The position numbers and the translations under genes are program-made. Below the pieces are notes generated by a model. The model was given only the letters and a program-made list of their open reading frames with translations, had not been told where the DNA came from and made no database searches. From positions 1-64,000 of the forward strand of contig JAWKAU010000209.1 of assembly GCA_033398695.1 (NCBI GenBank): DNA of 64,000 nucleotides, read 5' to 3'. This document shows positions 10,713-21,707 of this stretch, piece after piece (positions within the stretch are counted from its first letter, which is position 1; each line of letters begins with the position of its first letter). The DNA comes from Orobanche coerulescens. Lineage: Eukaryota; Streptophyta; Magnoliopsida; Lamiales; Orobanchaceae.

Positions 10713-11068
10713 TGTAATATCCGGTTGTAATTCAGTCATTATCATTCAGTAATTTCATTCGGTGATTGTCACTCAGTGGATTTTCACTCATTCATAATCT
10801 TTCATCAATCATGTTCATTCACCCGTGTTCACCGTTCGGAAAAACTTCGAGTTGTGTATCGTTATTGTTCATCGTTTCAACTTTCCTCTTATGAGTTCGA
10901 CTTTATTAGATCACCATTAATTTTTGGTAACTCCAAAAATTCTAAATCTTTGCAATATTATAGAGCATCGAGTTAGCTTTCCAATGGTTCAAACGGTGAG
11001 TCAATCGGAGTCCGGACGAGAGAGTTATGGTCGTTTTAGCTCACCCGCTCGTTATTGGCCGATCACTG

Positions 11069-11390
11069 CCGGCCGGACCCGACCGTGTCGTCCGACACGG
11101 CCCGTGCCGTACTCGCCCGGAAATGCCGAAGTTTCTGCCGGCCGAACTCGGCCGTGTCGTCCGACACGGCCCGTGTCGAACCCTTCCGGATAAGCCAGAA
11201 TCGTCTGCCGAGCACGCCCGACCGTGTCGTCTGGCACGGTCGAGTCATGCCGAGTCGCTGTCCGACGGGTCACTGTCGGAAGGCCCTCCGCGCCGCGACC
11301 GTGTCAAGCCGGACACGGTCGAGTCCCTGTCGGCCAGCTGTGCGACACGACCGTGCCGGTCGGCACGGGCCGTGTCCGGCAGGGCAGTCA
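11069..11390. repeat. GC-rich palindrome array, A 3' LTR
   Basis: Same array as in the 5' LTR with complete units: CCGTGTCG-TC-CGACACGG appears at about 11085 and 11152, plus degenerate copies at about 11220, 11300 and 11340-11380. It ends just before the TATA box. Confidence 0.88.
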
Positions 11391-11394
11391 ACCC

Positions 11395-11404
11395 CTATAA
11401 AAGG
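11395..11404 (+). promoter_or_regulatory. TATA box, element A 3' LTR
   Basis: CTATAAAAGG, identical to the 5' LTR box. It could drive read-out transcription into 12953 and beyond. Confidence 0.75.
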
Positions 11405-12012
11405 CCCTGCAGACGTTTTTCATGCCATTTTTCACCTTCTTCTTCTCCTATTCCGAGGCTGGGAGTGCTCTAAGCTTGAAGCCATGTTGTTTAACAACAT
11501 ATCCATGGATTTCTTGAGGTTATATCATCAATAATCCGTCCGATATCATCCCTTGATCCAGCGAATCAAGGTTAGATTTTTAGAACCCTACTTTTGGTAA
11601 AATTGGGGGTTTTCGTGTTTTTGTCCGATTCGTTCCGTTTTGTTGATTAATTCATGATGAATATGATTAATCTTGTTGGTATTCTTAGTTTCCCTACGGA
11701 TTCATGGTATATTTCGTGATTTTTACGGAATCGAGAGGGTTTGGTTGTGGTCCGCCCTCGTTGTTGTTTATATACGAATATACATGAATCGTAGGCGGGT
11801 TTTCGGGGGTTTCTTCGTGTAATTTGAATATGGATAATTGATTATCATATTCCTTGCGAATCGTTTAGGTGCCGAAAGCGCGTTCTCGGACCTACCGAAC
11901 TCATACCTTTCCTCCGTTCGATTTCTCGATGTCTCAAAGGCAAGTATACATTTATGATTGTACGTTCTCGACTTTGAAAGTATGAAATATTGATGGTATG
12001 ATTATTTCTAGC

Positions 12013-12385
12013 CACTCCGGGACGGGCCTATGGTCCTCTGAGGGTTTCGTAGCCTCTGGTGCGATTCCATGGTTGATATGAACGAACCGTTTCTACGGCA
12101 TTCATATGAAATAATGTTGGCATGCTTATTTATATCCACTCCGGGACGGACCGACGGGTCCTCTGAGGGTTTCGTAGCCTCTGGTGTGATTCCATGGACA
12201 ATATGAATTAACCACTCCGGGACGGACCGACGGGTCCTCTGAGGGTTCCGTAGCCTCTGGTGCGGTTCCACGGTATTCATATATGTATTGATGACGGATG
12301 ATATGAACGAACCACTTTGGGGCGGGCCGACAGGTCCCCTAAGGGTTCCGTAGCCTCTGGTGCGGTTCCACGGTATTCATATACG
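12013..12385 (+). repeat. Four-unit tandem repeat in A 3' LTR
   Basis: Four units share CCACTCCGGGACGG, CGACGGGTCCTCTGAGGGT and GTAGCCTCTGGTGCG. The same units occur, eroded, at 4933-5300. Confidence 0.85.
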
Positions 12386-13559
12386 TCTTGTTGTGATGCT
12401 ATGAGATTTAGTTATTCCGGAATACTAGTCTTAAATTGATGAATTGACGGAAATTGATGAATTGACGGATTACATTTACTTTATTGTCGAGAAGTATTAT
12501 GTTTCATATTGTTATACTTGCACTAGCTATTCGACGGCTAACCCCTTTATGGGGGAAATACGTTTCATGTATTTCAGGTTCCAGGAGAGCGGATGGGCAG
12601 GTATCGGGTCGGCATAAAGATGGTGGGCAAGTGTGATACTGTGTCTTTCTTCCAGTTTTATTTTCTTTGGGAATTCCCGTTCAGTGTTGTTGTACTGGAT
12701 TGGTTATTGAATACTCGAGTATTGTTTTCCTTTTTCCTTGATGTTCCGGCCTGTGTTTGCCGAAGTATTGAATTGAGTTGTGATGTTTGTAAGTACATTG
12801 GTTATTTTTCGAATACCTTTGTATTGTTTTTCATCCCAATGTGTGTAGACCTTATCGGTCAAAAATTATGGTTTCGTGTATGTTTAGCCTTGTGGGTCCC
12901 ACGGCAGGGCTTACGGCGCTGTAATATCCCTGAATAACTTGGGGGTGTTACAACATGTCCTAGCCAGTATCCTCCGGGAAGCTCATCTCTTCACGACCGC
13001 TACAAGCTCGATACTCCAAGAACCTAAAAAGAAATCCCACGACGGGGTCAGCCATAATATCCAACAATGATAACTGTCACATCACACTAATAATAACATA
13101 CCAATGAGAATACAGCATAAGAATACGACCAACGTAATCTTACCGTCATAACTTTACTTACTCAAGTAATTCTCATCAGAATAATCATTATCACAGTTCG
13201 CATCTCGAACTCGATTAACCAATAAACTCGAACATAATATCTGTATTGTACCTCAAACAATACTAAAGATTCTCAAACTATCATCACCAACTCGCGATAC
13301 GGAAATGTACCAGTTCTGATCAATATGATCCATCGAATAACATCATCAAATCCCAAGACGATAACCGATTGTCCATCAAAGACAAAATACCAAGGAAAAT
13401 ACGGAACATACCTCGAGATATAAAGTGCCACGACAATCAAATTAGTCTAATCCGAGATCAGATCAATGCAATACAGACACGGTCCTAACACAAGACCTAC
13501 AAATGCATACTCATATGACCACGTCAATATGCTAAAAAACAATAACTATGTATACTCAA

Positions 13560-13860
13560 TGGAAATCCCATGATCCAGCGCCCTCAGCATAGATCCCAAG
13601 ATGATCCTACAAGATCAACACGAGATGGATAACCAACAATATACATATGCACAACAATAACACAATACTGGGTAATCCAGCGATCCAGCGCCCTCAGCAT
13701 AGATCCCCATGATGATCCCGTCGGACCAACGCATGGTGGAAAACCTGTCCAGCGATCCAGCGCCCTCAGCATAGATCCCATGATGATCCCGTCGAACCAA
13801 CGCATGGTGGACATCCGATCCAGGGCCCTCAGCATAGATCCTCATGATCCCATCGGATCA
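13560..13860 (-). repeat. Tandem repeat in B' LTR
   Basis: Four imperfect units containing GATCCAGCGCCCTCAGCATA and GATGATCCCGTCGGACCAAC, about 65-100 bases each. They resemble, in layout, the four-unit repeat of element A. Minus-strand frames repeating MLRALDR come from these units. Confidence 0.85.
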
Positions 13861-14675
13861 TTTACAACATAAACAATACAATCATGCATACACATATGCA
13901 ACTCAATATGTTCATCAACATGAACGACATATGCATCAAAACATGAACGACACTATGATGACACAACTAAGACGACTTCATGTTCAGCAACATGAATGAC
14001 AACCTGCATGATCAACATCATTAACACTAAACCGAATCAAACTAAGATACTTGTCCCGAGTCCTTTAGGAGCAATCTCGATGTCAAATCATCACCGGCAA
14101 TTATCCTCAATGCTCGGCGATCCAAACGTACAATGAACTATAGATACTCATATCCTCGTCTTTACCATAATGTAACCTCGATACCCGAACATACCAATAA
14201 TTGAGATAAAGCATATACATTATGATTTACCTCCCAGAATCGAAAGAACGATATGCAATCCGAATACCCAGAGTTCACAATAATAATCATCGCTATATGC
14301 ATTATAAACGAAATGAAAGCGAAACCATTCATTAAATATTATAACTGAGCAAGTAATAACTTGCCTCGATACCGATACCACGAAGCTGCTGCCGAACACA
14401 TTGCCTTTGTCTACGAGCTCCTCAACCCCGATCAAAAGCAATACAATGGACATACTCGAACACGACCGCAATATCCGGTTATAATCACCGATCAATAATC
14501 TCAACCTATCGAAGAAATCAAATAACACATATCCGATAACAATCAACAACCGACAAAACTAACCAACCGAACTCAACGGTTCAACACAACCTCGAATAAA
14601 CACAGTCAGAACCAACCAAGTCAAACCATCACGAATTCATAATCAAAACACAAAAATACTGCATTGTCTGCCTAC

Positions 14676-14760
14676 TTAGCGCACGTTAAACGCATAACAT
14701 AGCGTGCGCTAAGTTGTCCCGTTAGCGTGCGCTAGCCAGTAAGCTTAGCGTGCGCTAATG
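14676..14760. repeat. Second palindrome group in the transcribed part of B' LTR
   Basis: TTAGCGCACGTTAA, TAGCGTGCGCTAA, TTAGCGTGCGCTAG and TTAGCGTGCGCTAA at about 22-24 bp spacing, some 700 bases downstream of the TATA box on the minus strand. Confidence 0.85.
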
Positions 14761-15427
14761 CTGTACAGTGGCATGCATTCCAAACATCGACTCACATCTT
14801 GCGACTACGAATCCGAATGAAGGGAGACATAAATCTTCATATCTCTTGAAGATAAACAACCCCATAATTATCACAATGATCATGTCAATGTCCATATATC
14901 AATAACAACCTCAATAATCAAACCGACTCGATAACAAGGATCATATCATGCTAAATCTGGAATTCAACCTAGTATCATGATTCATCTCATCTAAATCGAC
15001 CAATATAATTTCCAAGATTCAGAAATCCCTCTTAGATCGGGTTAAATGAATCAACATCCTTACAGTATGAAGAATCTTAACTAACATCCGAAACTCTTAT
15101 CAAAATTCCATTGAATCTCATATAACATCATCATATGATTATCCAACATGCTCCTCACATGAAATCATCCAAGAAAAACGAACCATTAACAAAGGAATAC
15201 GAAGATTACCTGGTTTAGACGAACCAAAAAGAAGAACACTAGAACTCCATCCAAAGAATCATGAACAACTTGAAGAACAAGGCTTGAATCCAAGCTCTCA
15301 ATCTAATGTTGTTAAAGATTATCATTACACAGTGTTTGGGAACCTCAAATATATCCCAACTCTCTCTCTCTCTCTCGACTGAGAGAAGAAAAAATGACGA
15401 AATGCTTCTCAGCACACTTCTGTCCCC

Positions 15428-15436
15428 TTTTATAAT
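15428..15436 (-). promoter_or_regulatory. TATA box, B' 5' LTR (minus strand)
   Basis: The minus strand reads TATTATAAA followed by AGGGGACAG, the same context as the family B boxes. It is flanked upstream (higher coordinates) by the palindrome array. Confidence 0.7.
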
Positions 15437-15446
15437 ATTTATTATT

Positions 15447-16080
15447 AGCGTGCGCTAACATCTCATGTTTAGCGTGCGCTACCGCCTTAGCGTGCGCTAA
15501 CTGACTTTGTTAGCGTGCGCTAACGAAGCCCAGAGGCTACTACCTCGCTTCGTAAACTAGCTTACGTACGTAATGCCCATGCATTAACGTACGTAAAACA
15601 TCCTGCTTAGCGTACGCAAGTCATTTACCTTAGCGTGCGCTATCCGAAGTTGACTTGCTACAGTACACACCTACCACTCGTGCCCCCACATGCCGAAAGC
15701 ATCCGCGATTATCGGGATTCCTTTGACCGATCTGGAATTAGCATGCGCTAACCATACGGTTTAGCGTGCGCTAGCCCTACATGACAAACACCTGCTGACC
15801 TTATCTGGACACGCGTCGCAAGTGGCCGGGTCCACCCGCCGAAAGCTAAGATTCCATTATTGGCGATCTGATGTTAGCGTGCGCTAACCAACATATGTTA
15901 GCGTGTGCTAACTGAATATAAAAATCAACCTGGGCCTACCTGTCGGCCACCTTCCAGAACTAACCCAGCAAGTCTTTACGTACGTTAGGGGTCCTCCTTA
16001 GCGTACGTAACCGAACCTCTTAGCGTACGCTATCAATACTTCGTAGCGTGCGCTACCCGTACCCAGTAGCGTTCGCTAAT
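15447..16080. repeat. Palindrome array in B' 5' LTR U3
   Basis: Fifteen or so TTAGCG-NN-CGCTAA-type sites including TTACGTACGTAA forms, in runs with about 21-25 bp spacing (15447-15660, then 15736-15770, 15875-15912, 15976-16080). It corresponds to the array at 310-625. Confidence 0.9.
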
Positions 16081-16384
16081 GAACACTTAGCCATTTTCCG
16101 CAATTTCTGTCCAACATCTTGACGTACCAAAAACGAACATAAGACACACTGAACACAAACACTGAATCCAATAATATTCTTATACGATATACTCTATATC
16201 GAAAGTACGATAACCTGATACACGATATCCTCACATGTAACTGTCGACCAAATACGACAATTATACCGATACTAACATCTCAGTCCTTTATTTATTTTAT
16301 CCCTACTGTACAGATTCCACGCTGTACAATATAACTTGGATAAAATAATATCAAACAACAGTAGTAGAAATTCTGGATATTACA

Positions 16385-17133
16385 TTATGATGATAAACAA
16401 CTTCGGGTTGTTCGGCTGTTAGGCCATTGTAATGTATCGGTATTCCTGTTGGAGCCTTCGGGCATTGTGATTCGTATCTATTTCAGTGTTTGGCTTGGGT
16501 TACCATCGGGTGATGTATTGTTGTGTTCTGTATTGATGATTCGCCGTTGGGCACTTGTGTTCTAACCTGTTGAGCAGGTATTGATCGTATGCCGTGGGCA
16601 TAGTATTCCACGAATGCTCGATTCTTACTTTGGTTTGTGAGCATCTCGTATTACCATTACTATACTATTCATTCTGCCCTTTGGATGCATACCATGTTGT
16701 ACATGTATTTGATAATCATTATCTGGATGACTGACCCCGTGGGGGCGGAACATATTTTCATGTTTTAGGTGTTTGCTAGGAGAGAGTTGAGACACAGGGG
16801 CATGACGGTGGCGACGAGGCATTCGAGCGATACTAGTCCGAGATGTTTTAGTGTTCATGCCAGTTACACAGTTGGAGTACTCCAGTTTTGTTCAGTCTTT
16901 GTCATTTTGTATCATCCGAGCTAGGCTCGTGGATGTCGTTGTATTTTATTTAGGCCATGTAGGCCACTGTTGTCATTGAAATTCCATATCGGAATATTAT
17001 GTTGGATGTCAGTGTAGGGATTGTGATTCCCCTTTTGGTCAGTTAATTGTATTTTTGGTCGTGTTAGCCTGGTGGATCTCCTGGTGTGGGGTCCACGGCG
17101 CTGTAATGACCCAATGGGATTTGGGGATGTTAC
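16385..17133 (+). mobile_element. LTR fragment E, 3' end (plus strand)
   Basis: Ends CTGTAATGACCC and GGGGATGTTACA with the usual GTCCACGGCGCTG box, so it is the 3' portion of a plus-strand Ty3-type LTR of a family not otherwise present here. Its left part was displaced by the insertion of B' at 16384. No coding sequence. Confidence 0.75.
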
Positions 17134-20023
17134 AGATTTTGGGTCGTGTTGCAGGTAGAGATGTTAAACGGGCTAGCCCTAGCGGTTCCGGGCTAGCCAC
17201 TAGCGGTTTCAAGCTAAGCGGTCCGCCAAAAAGCGGATTTAAACGGGCTAGGAAATATCGGCTCTAACCCTAACCCTAACGGGCTTCGGGCTAAACGGGC
17301 TAAATATTTAAAAAATCTATTTTTTATTTTTATAAGTCATGAACCAAAAAAAAATAGTAACAATATATTTTATATATATAGTAACAACTATACAATAATA
17401 AATATAACAAAAAATACATTTTTATGTATATACACACATATATATACACACAGTATATTAACAAATACAGTAATAATATATTATATATAATATTAGTATA
17501 TTACATATATTAATATTATATATATTATATATAATATTAATATATGTTATATAAATATAGTATGACTGTAAGTTGAAATTAATTAATTAATTATATATAT
17601 ATATATATCGGGCTTCGGGCTAGCCCTAACGGGTTTCAGGCTAAACGATCCGGGTCAAAAAAAAGCCCGAATTTAAACGGGCTAGGAAATATCGGCCCTA
17701 ACCCGGTTTTTTGGCGGGTTAAACGGGCCAGCCCGCCGGGCCCGAGCCTGTTTAACATTTCTAGTTGCAAGGGTCAAGTTAATGATACAAACATGTTTTT
17801 GCTTTATTATTGATTTTTAAACTAAGTTCATGATGTGTACTATCTGGATATGAAATTTCATAATTTTTGGAGGTCGGGAAGGTAGTATTTTGATTTTTGG
17901 GTGTTCGAGTGTCAAAACTGTGTTTTGAATGTCTGAAAATAAGTTGGAGTTTTGATTTTTCATTTTCAAACCATAAAGAGTTAAGAGCTCTCCTTTTACA
18001 GGAGTAATATATAAGCTATGTGTGACTTCCTGAAATTTTTGTGAATTTTTCTGAAGTGCATAAATGGGCTAACCAAATACAAACTTTCTGCATGTATGTG
18101 CAGTTAATTTTCTAGGTAGGTCTGGAAATATGATTTTTGAAAGAGTACTAATACTTAATACTAAAATCTGGAAAAATTTAAGTAGACTCCTAAGACATTA
18201 TGGCTTCTGTGAGAATTTTGGTGAATTTTAGTTTTGATTATGATACACTTTCAAAATTCGTTAAGTTGACCTAATTTTGTTATAAAACCAGTCATTTGAA
18301 GAACATGTATGTATTTAAGATTTATCAATAAGTATAAACCCCTAAAATGCACTTAAACATTTATTATGATATTGTTGGTCACATGTTAACATAAATCCAA
18401 TAACGATATCCTAATCACATTAATGAATGGTGTTAAGTAATTAAGAATCTGTTATGACATTAATGGCTAATAAGCATAAAATGATCCCAAATTCTTGTAG
18501 ATTCATTGAAGAAGAAGTGAACCATCTTTCTTGTGTTCTTTCCTTTTTGATCTCATTCCGTTTGTTAAGGTACACATATTCTACCCTTTTTGGGTGTCTT
18601 TCTCTCATGACTCTTGATCCTTGATTATGATTCTTTATCTTGATATGATCCTTTGAACCTTTGTTATGATTCATTGATGCTTGGTATTCTGATCCATTTG
18701 ATATTCGTTCATTATGATCCATATGATATGATATTTGATATAATTTGTTCGTTATCTCTTGTGACATCAGTATTCGAATCCCTTAATACTTTGAAAATTT
18801 ATTTGATATTATAACTGGATGTGAAAACCTTTCTTAATTATATCGTGGAAATGTTTTGAGAAAAACTAATTTTAAATGATGTTTATGAACACGATGCGAC
18901 ACCACTTTTATATGGAATTTTATTGACTTTTATAAAAACTACTTTTTAAAGACTTTTCTCATGAAAACTTTAAAGATCTCTTTTATGAAAATTATTATTA
19001 AAGATTACTTTTATGGAAACTAATATTTAAAGATGCTTTCTAGGAAAAATATTTTAAAGGCTACATTTATGAAATGGTGTTTAGTTGAACCTTATGATTG
19101 AACCTTTGACTTGGACCTTTGCTATGAACCTTTGATATCATTTGTTATGAACCTTTGCTATGAACCTTGAAACATTTGATATGAACCTTTTGATATGAAC
19201 ATTTGATTATGAATTGATATTTTCACCTTAGATTCTATGTCATTACTATGGCATTCTATTTGACCTTTCAGTTTGATACCCGAGCCATTATACTAGGTAT
19301 GGGGGTTCCATGTCCGTGTCATTGATGCATCAATGGCATGACTCCAGGGTGGTTGAGTGATGTGCCATCCCATCCCTTTTTGTTATTTGTTATGAGATCT
19401 CAATTATTATACATGTTTGGCCACTATGATTTGTTTGCAGGGGCGTATGGATGCATCCTGGATTTATTTTGTATTTGATATGCTACATTTGGTTTGGTGA
19501 TTGATGTTGTGTGCAACACACGTCCTTCATATTTTGGGAGCTAGGTACTCCATGGTTACTATGATATGATATGGTTTGATTGGTTTGGGCTCATGGTAGA
19601 TTACTGATTTCCTTTCATTATCCTTTATCTTTGTTATGCCTCATGATATTCCCCAATGCACCATATATCTATTTGTTATTTCGCTATCATTACTTTGTTT
19701 GTTATATCTATTCACTGGGCTTTTTAAGCTCAACCGCAATTCTTTTCCTGCGGCAGGTTTTAGGTTGGAAGCTGGGTTGAGTGAAGAGTGCATATGAGCT
19801 CTTAGTTGACTACCCTGAGGATTAGAAGCCCATTTGTATGTTGATTAGACTTGGATTGGATTTAGTTTGGAATTGTATTACACATTATATAGAGTTAGCA
19901 TTTCATTTGTTCCCTTAGAGTACCTTTGTAATTATTATGTTTATAAGTCTTTCTCTTGCGTTGTATGTTCTGATTTGGCACCATAATGTGATACTTCTAC
20001 CCTCGTCGGGTTGGGGTGTTAAA
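17134..20023 (+). mobile_element. Family D LTR, 3' part (plus strand), interrupted by a MITE
   Basis: The reverse complement of the LTRs at 23202-26639 and 27785-30242. Matches include the TCATGATGTATACTATCTG block, GGGCTTTTTAAGCTCA and the GTCGGGTTGGGGTGTT end. The last bases read TTAAAA where TTACA is expected. It lies inside copia element F, which resumes at 20024; its left portion was displaced by E. The long stretch holds no gene. Confidence 0.85.
17156..17763. mobile_element. 608-bp hAT-type MITE
   Basis: Terminal inverted repeats TAGAGATGTTAAACGGGCT on the left and the inverted TAGAAATGTTAAACAGGCT on the right. They are flanked by an 8-bp target duplication (GTTGCAGG at 17148-17155, GTTGCAAG at 17764-17771, one mismatch). 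An 8-bp duplication and TAG-type ends are hAT features. The middle (17300-17610) is very AT-rich and there is no transposase. A direct 30-base repeat occurs inside each end (17238-17270 and 17672-17704). Confidence 0.9.
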
Positions 20024-21660
20024 ATTTACACAAGTACCTCGCAGATCTGATAGGATGCGACATGAACCTGAGAGATATGGTTATCTCGTAACAGAGGATG
20101 ATGACGCATCGCTCATAGATGATGAGCCTAGTAACTATACAGAAGCTGCTTCAGGACCAGAGTCTAAGGAATGTCTAAAAGACATGAAGTCATAGATGCA
20201 GTCTATATATGACAATCAAGTTTGAAACTTGATAGATCCACCTGAGGGTGTTAAAACCATTGGGTGCACATGGGTCTATAAAAAGAAGAAAGACATGGAT
20301 GACAACCTGCAAGCCTATAAATCCAGACTAGTGGAAAAAGGTTATAGACAGATTCATGGTGTTGACTATGATGAGACTTTTTCGCCAGTAGTCATGCTTA
20401 AATCAATTAGAATTTTATTTGCCATTGCTGAATACTATGATTATAAAATATGGCAAATGGATGTCAAAACAGCATTCCTTAGTGGAAACTTACTCGAGGA
20501 TGTGTACATGACACAACCTGAAGGTTTTGTTCAGCCAGAAAATTCTAAAAAGGTTTGCAGGCTTCAAAGATCCATTTATGGGTTGAAGCATGCTTCTCGG
20601 AGCTGGAATCTTTGTTTTGATGAAACTATCAAAGAGTTTGGGTTCATTCAAAATAAAGATGAACCATGTGTGTATAAGAAGGTTAGTGGGAGTATAGTTG
20701 TTTTCTTAGTCTTATATGTAGATGACATATTACTCATTGGAAATAACATTCCCAACTTGCAGACAATCAAGACTTGGTTGGGAAATTGTTTCTCAATGAA
20801 AGACCTAGGAAAAGCTGCTTACATAAATCTATAGAGAAAGATCAAAGAGATTGATTGGTATGAGTCAATGTACCTACATTAATAAAATATTGAAGAGGTT
20901 CAATATGCAAGACTCCAAGAGAGGACTCTTGCCAATGTCACATGGCATTCATCTGAGTGAGACTCAGAGTCCTTCGACTCCTGATGAGCGAGCCTGCATG
21001 AGAAAGATACCATACGCTTTGGCCATTGGATCGATCATGTATGCCATGATTTGTACTCGACCAGATGTATCGTTTGCCCTTAGCATGACAAGTCGATACC
21101 AATCGAATCCAGGTGAAAGTCACTGGATAGTGGTGAAAACCATCCTAAAGTACTTAAGAAGAACTAAGGATGATTTCCTAGTTTATGGAGGGGTGGGAAA
21201 TGAGCTGGCTGTAAATGGTTACGCCGATGCAAGTTTCGAAAGCGACAGAGACGATTTTAAATCGCAAAGTGGTTATGTGTTTATATTGGATGTAGGTGTT
21301 GTGAGTTGGAAGAGTTCCAAGCAAAGCACGGTTGTTGATTCTGTTACAGAAGCTGAGTACCTGGCAGCATCGGATGCAGCTAAGGAATCCGTATAGATCA
21401 AGAAGTTCATTACCGAACTAGGAGTGGTGCCGACCATCCAGGGTCCTATAAGCCTTTATTGTGACAATAATGGTGCTATTGCACAAGCTAAAGATCCTAG
21501 TCCCATCATAATTCCAACCATATACTCAGAAAATATCACCTAGTCAGAGAGATCGTAAGATGAAGAGATATTACAATATGCAAAGTAGCAACGGATGAGA
21601 ATGTAGCAGATCCACGAAAAGCCTTTCTCACAAGGAAAGCATGTTGAGCATGCTAGAACG
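20024..21660 (+). pseudogene. Copia reverse transcriptase and RNase H (element F)
   Basis: Copia-type RT followed by RNase H. The open run 20229-20834 has GCTWVYKKKKD, VDYDETFSPVV (first catalytic Asp region), MDVKTAFLSGNL, EDVYMTQPEGF, SIYGLKHASRSW and LYVDDILLIGN with the catalytic Asp pair. The run 20851-21396 continues with MSHGIHLSETQ, CTRPDVSFALS, HWIVVKTILKYLRRTKD and then RNase H blocks ADASFESD, SGYVFILDVGVVSWKSSKQ and DSVTEAEYLAASDAAKE. Stops interrupt the upstream part (about 20194 and 20223), 20832, and 21394, where TGG (Trp) codons appear as TGA or TAG at two sites. A further frame change follows after ISLYCDNNGAIAQAK (about 21490). It is a decayed copy and nothing suggests it is active. 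Confidence 0.9.
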
Positions 21661-21690
21661 ATAGGACTAAAAGTCATGAATGAATGGTCC

Positions 21691-21707
21691 TAGTGCAAGT
21701 GGGAGAT
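21691..21707 (+). other. Polypurine tract of element F
   Basis: AAGTGGGAGAT immediately precedes the LTR start TGTTAGGAAT, the usual arrangement in plant copia elements. Confidence 0.85.

Larger units (their letters stand above)
3642..12952 (+). mobile_element. Complete Ty3/gypsy Tekay-like chromovirus element A
   Basis: A full-length element: 5' LTR 3642-5859, tRNA-Met primer site at 5865, gag-NC-PR-RT-RNase H-IN-chromodomain-like region from 6106 to 10677, purine tract 10701-10712, and 3' LTR 10713-12952. The target duplication ACATG is exact at 3637-3641 and 12953-12957. Gene order and the C-terminal ERREKQLR...EEATWE block fit the Tekay/Del chromovirus lineage. The reading frame is broken at many points, but the two LTRs are close to identical apart from small indels at CCGG, CAG and CTG sites. 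The insertion is therefore young and the breaks may be partly sequencing artefacts. Confidence 0.95.
10713..12952 (+). mobile_element. Element A 3' LTR
   Basis: 2240 bases, TGTAATATCC to GGGGGTGTTACA. Its palindrome array (11069-11390), TATA box (11395-11404), exon-like island and tandem repeat match the 5' LTR. Where the two differ, this copy usually has the regular version (for example CACTCCGGGACGG against CACTCGGACGG in the 5' LTR), so it is probably the more accurately called one. Confidence 0.95.
12953..16384 (-). mobile_element. B' 5' LTR, main part (right of element A)
   Basis: Continues the LTR broken at 3641; 12953-12957 is the right ACATG. On the minus strand the LTR starts at 16384 with TGTAATATCC. 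It is related to the family B LTRs: 12965-13040 matches 31000-31080, 14345-14450 matches 32870-32960, 15200-15330 matches 34040-34150, and the ends match. It holds a TATA box at 15428-15436, U3 palindromes at 15447-16080, a second palindrome group at 14676-14757, and a tandem repeat at 13560-13860. No coding sequence is supported; the open frames in it are shadows of repeats. Confidence 0.85.

Noticed and set aside
13584..13845. Minus-strand ORFs repeating MLRALDR
   Set aside because: They are translations of the tandem repeat in the B' LTR, not a repeat protein.
17265..17280. CTAACCCTAACCCTAAC, telomere-like
   Set aside because: Only two to three short units inside a MITE whose ends are rich in GGGCTA motifs; the plant telomere repeat is CCCTAAA.
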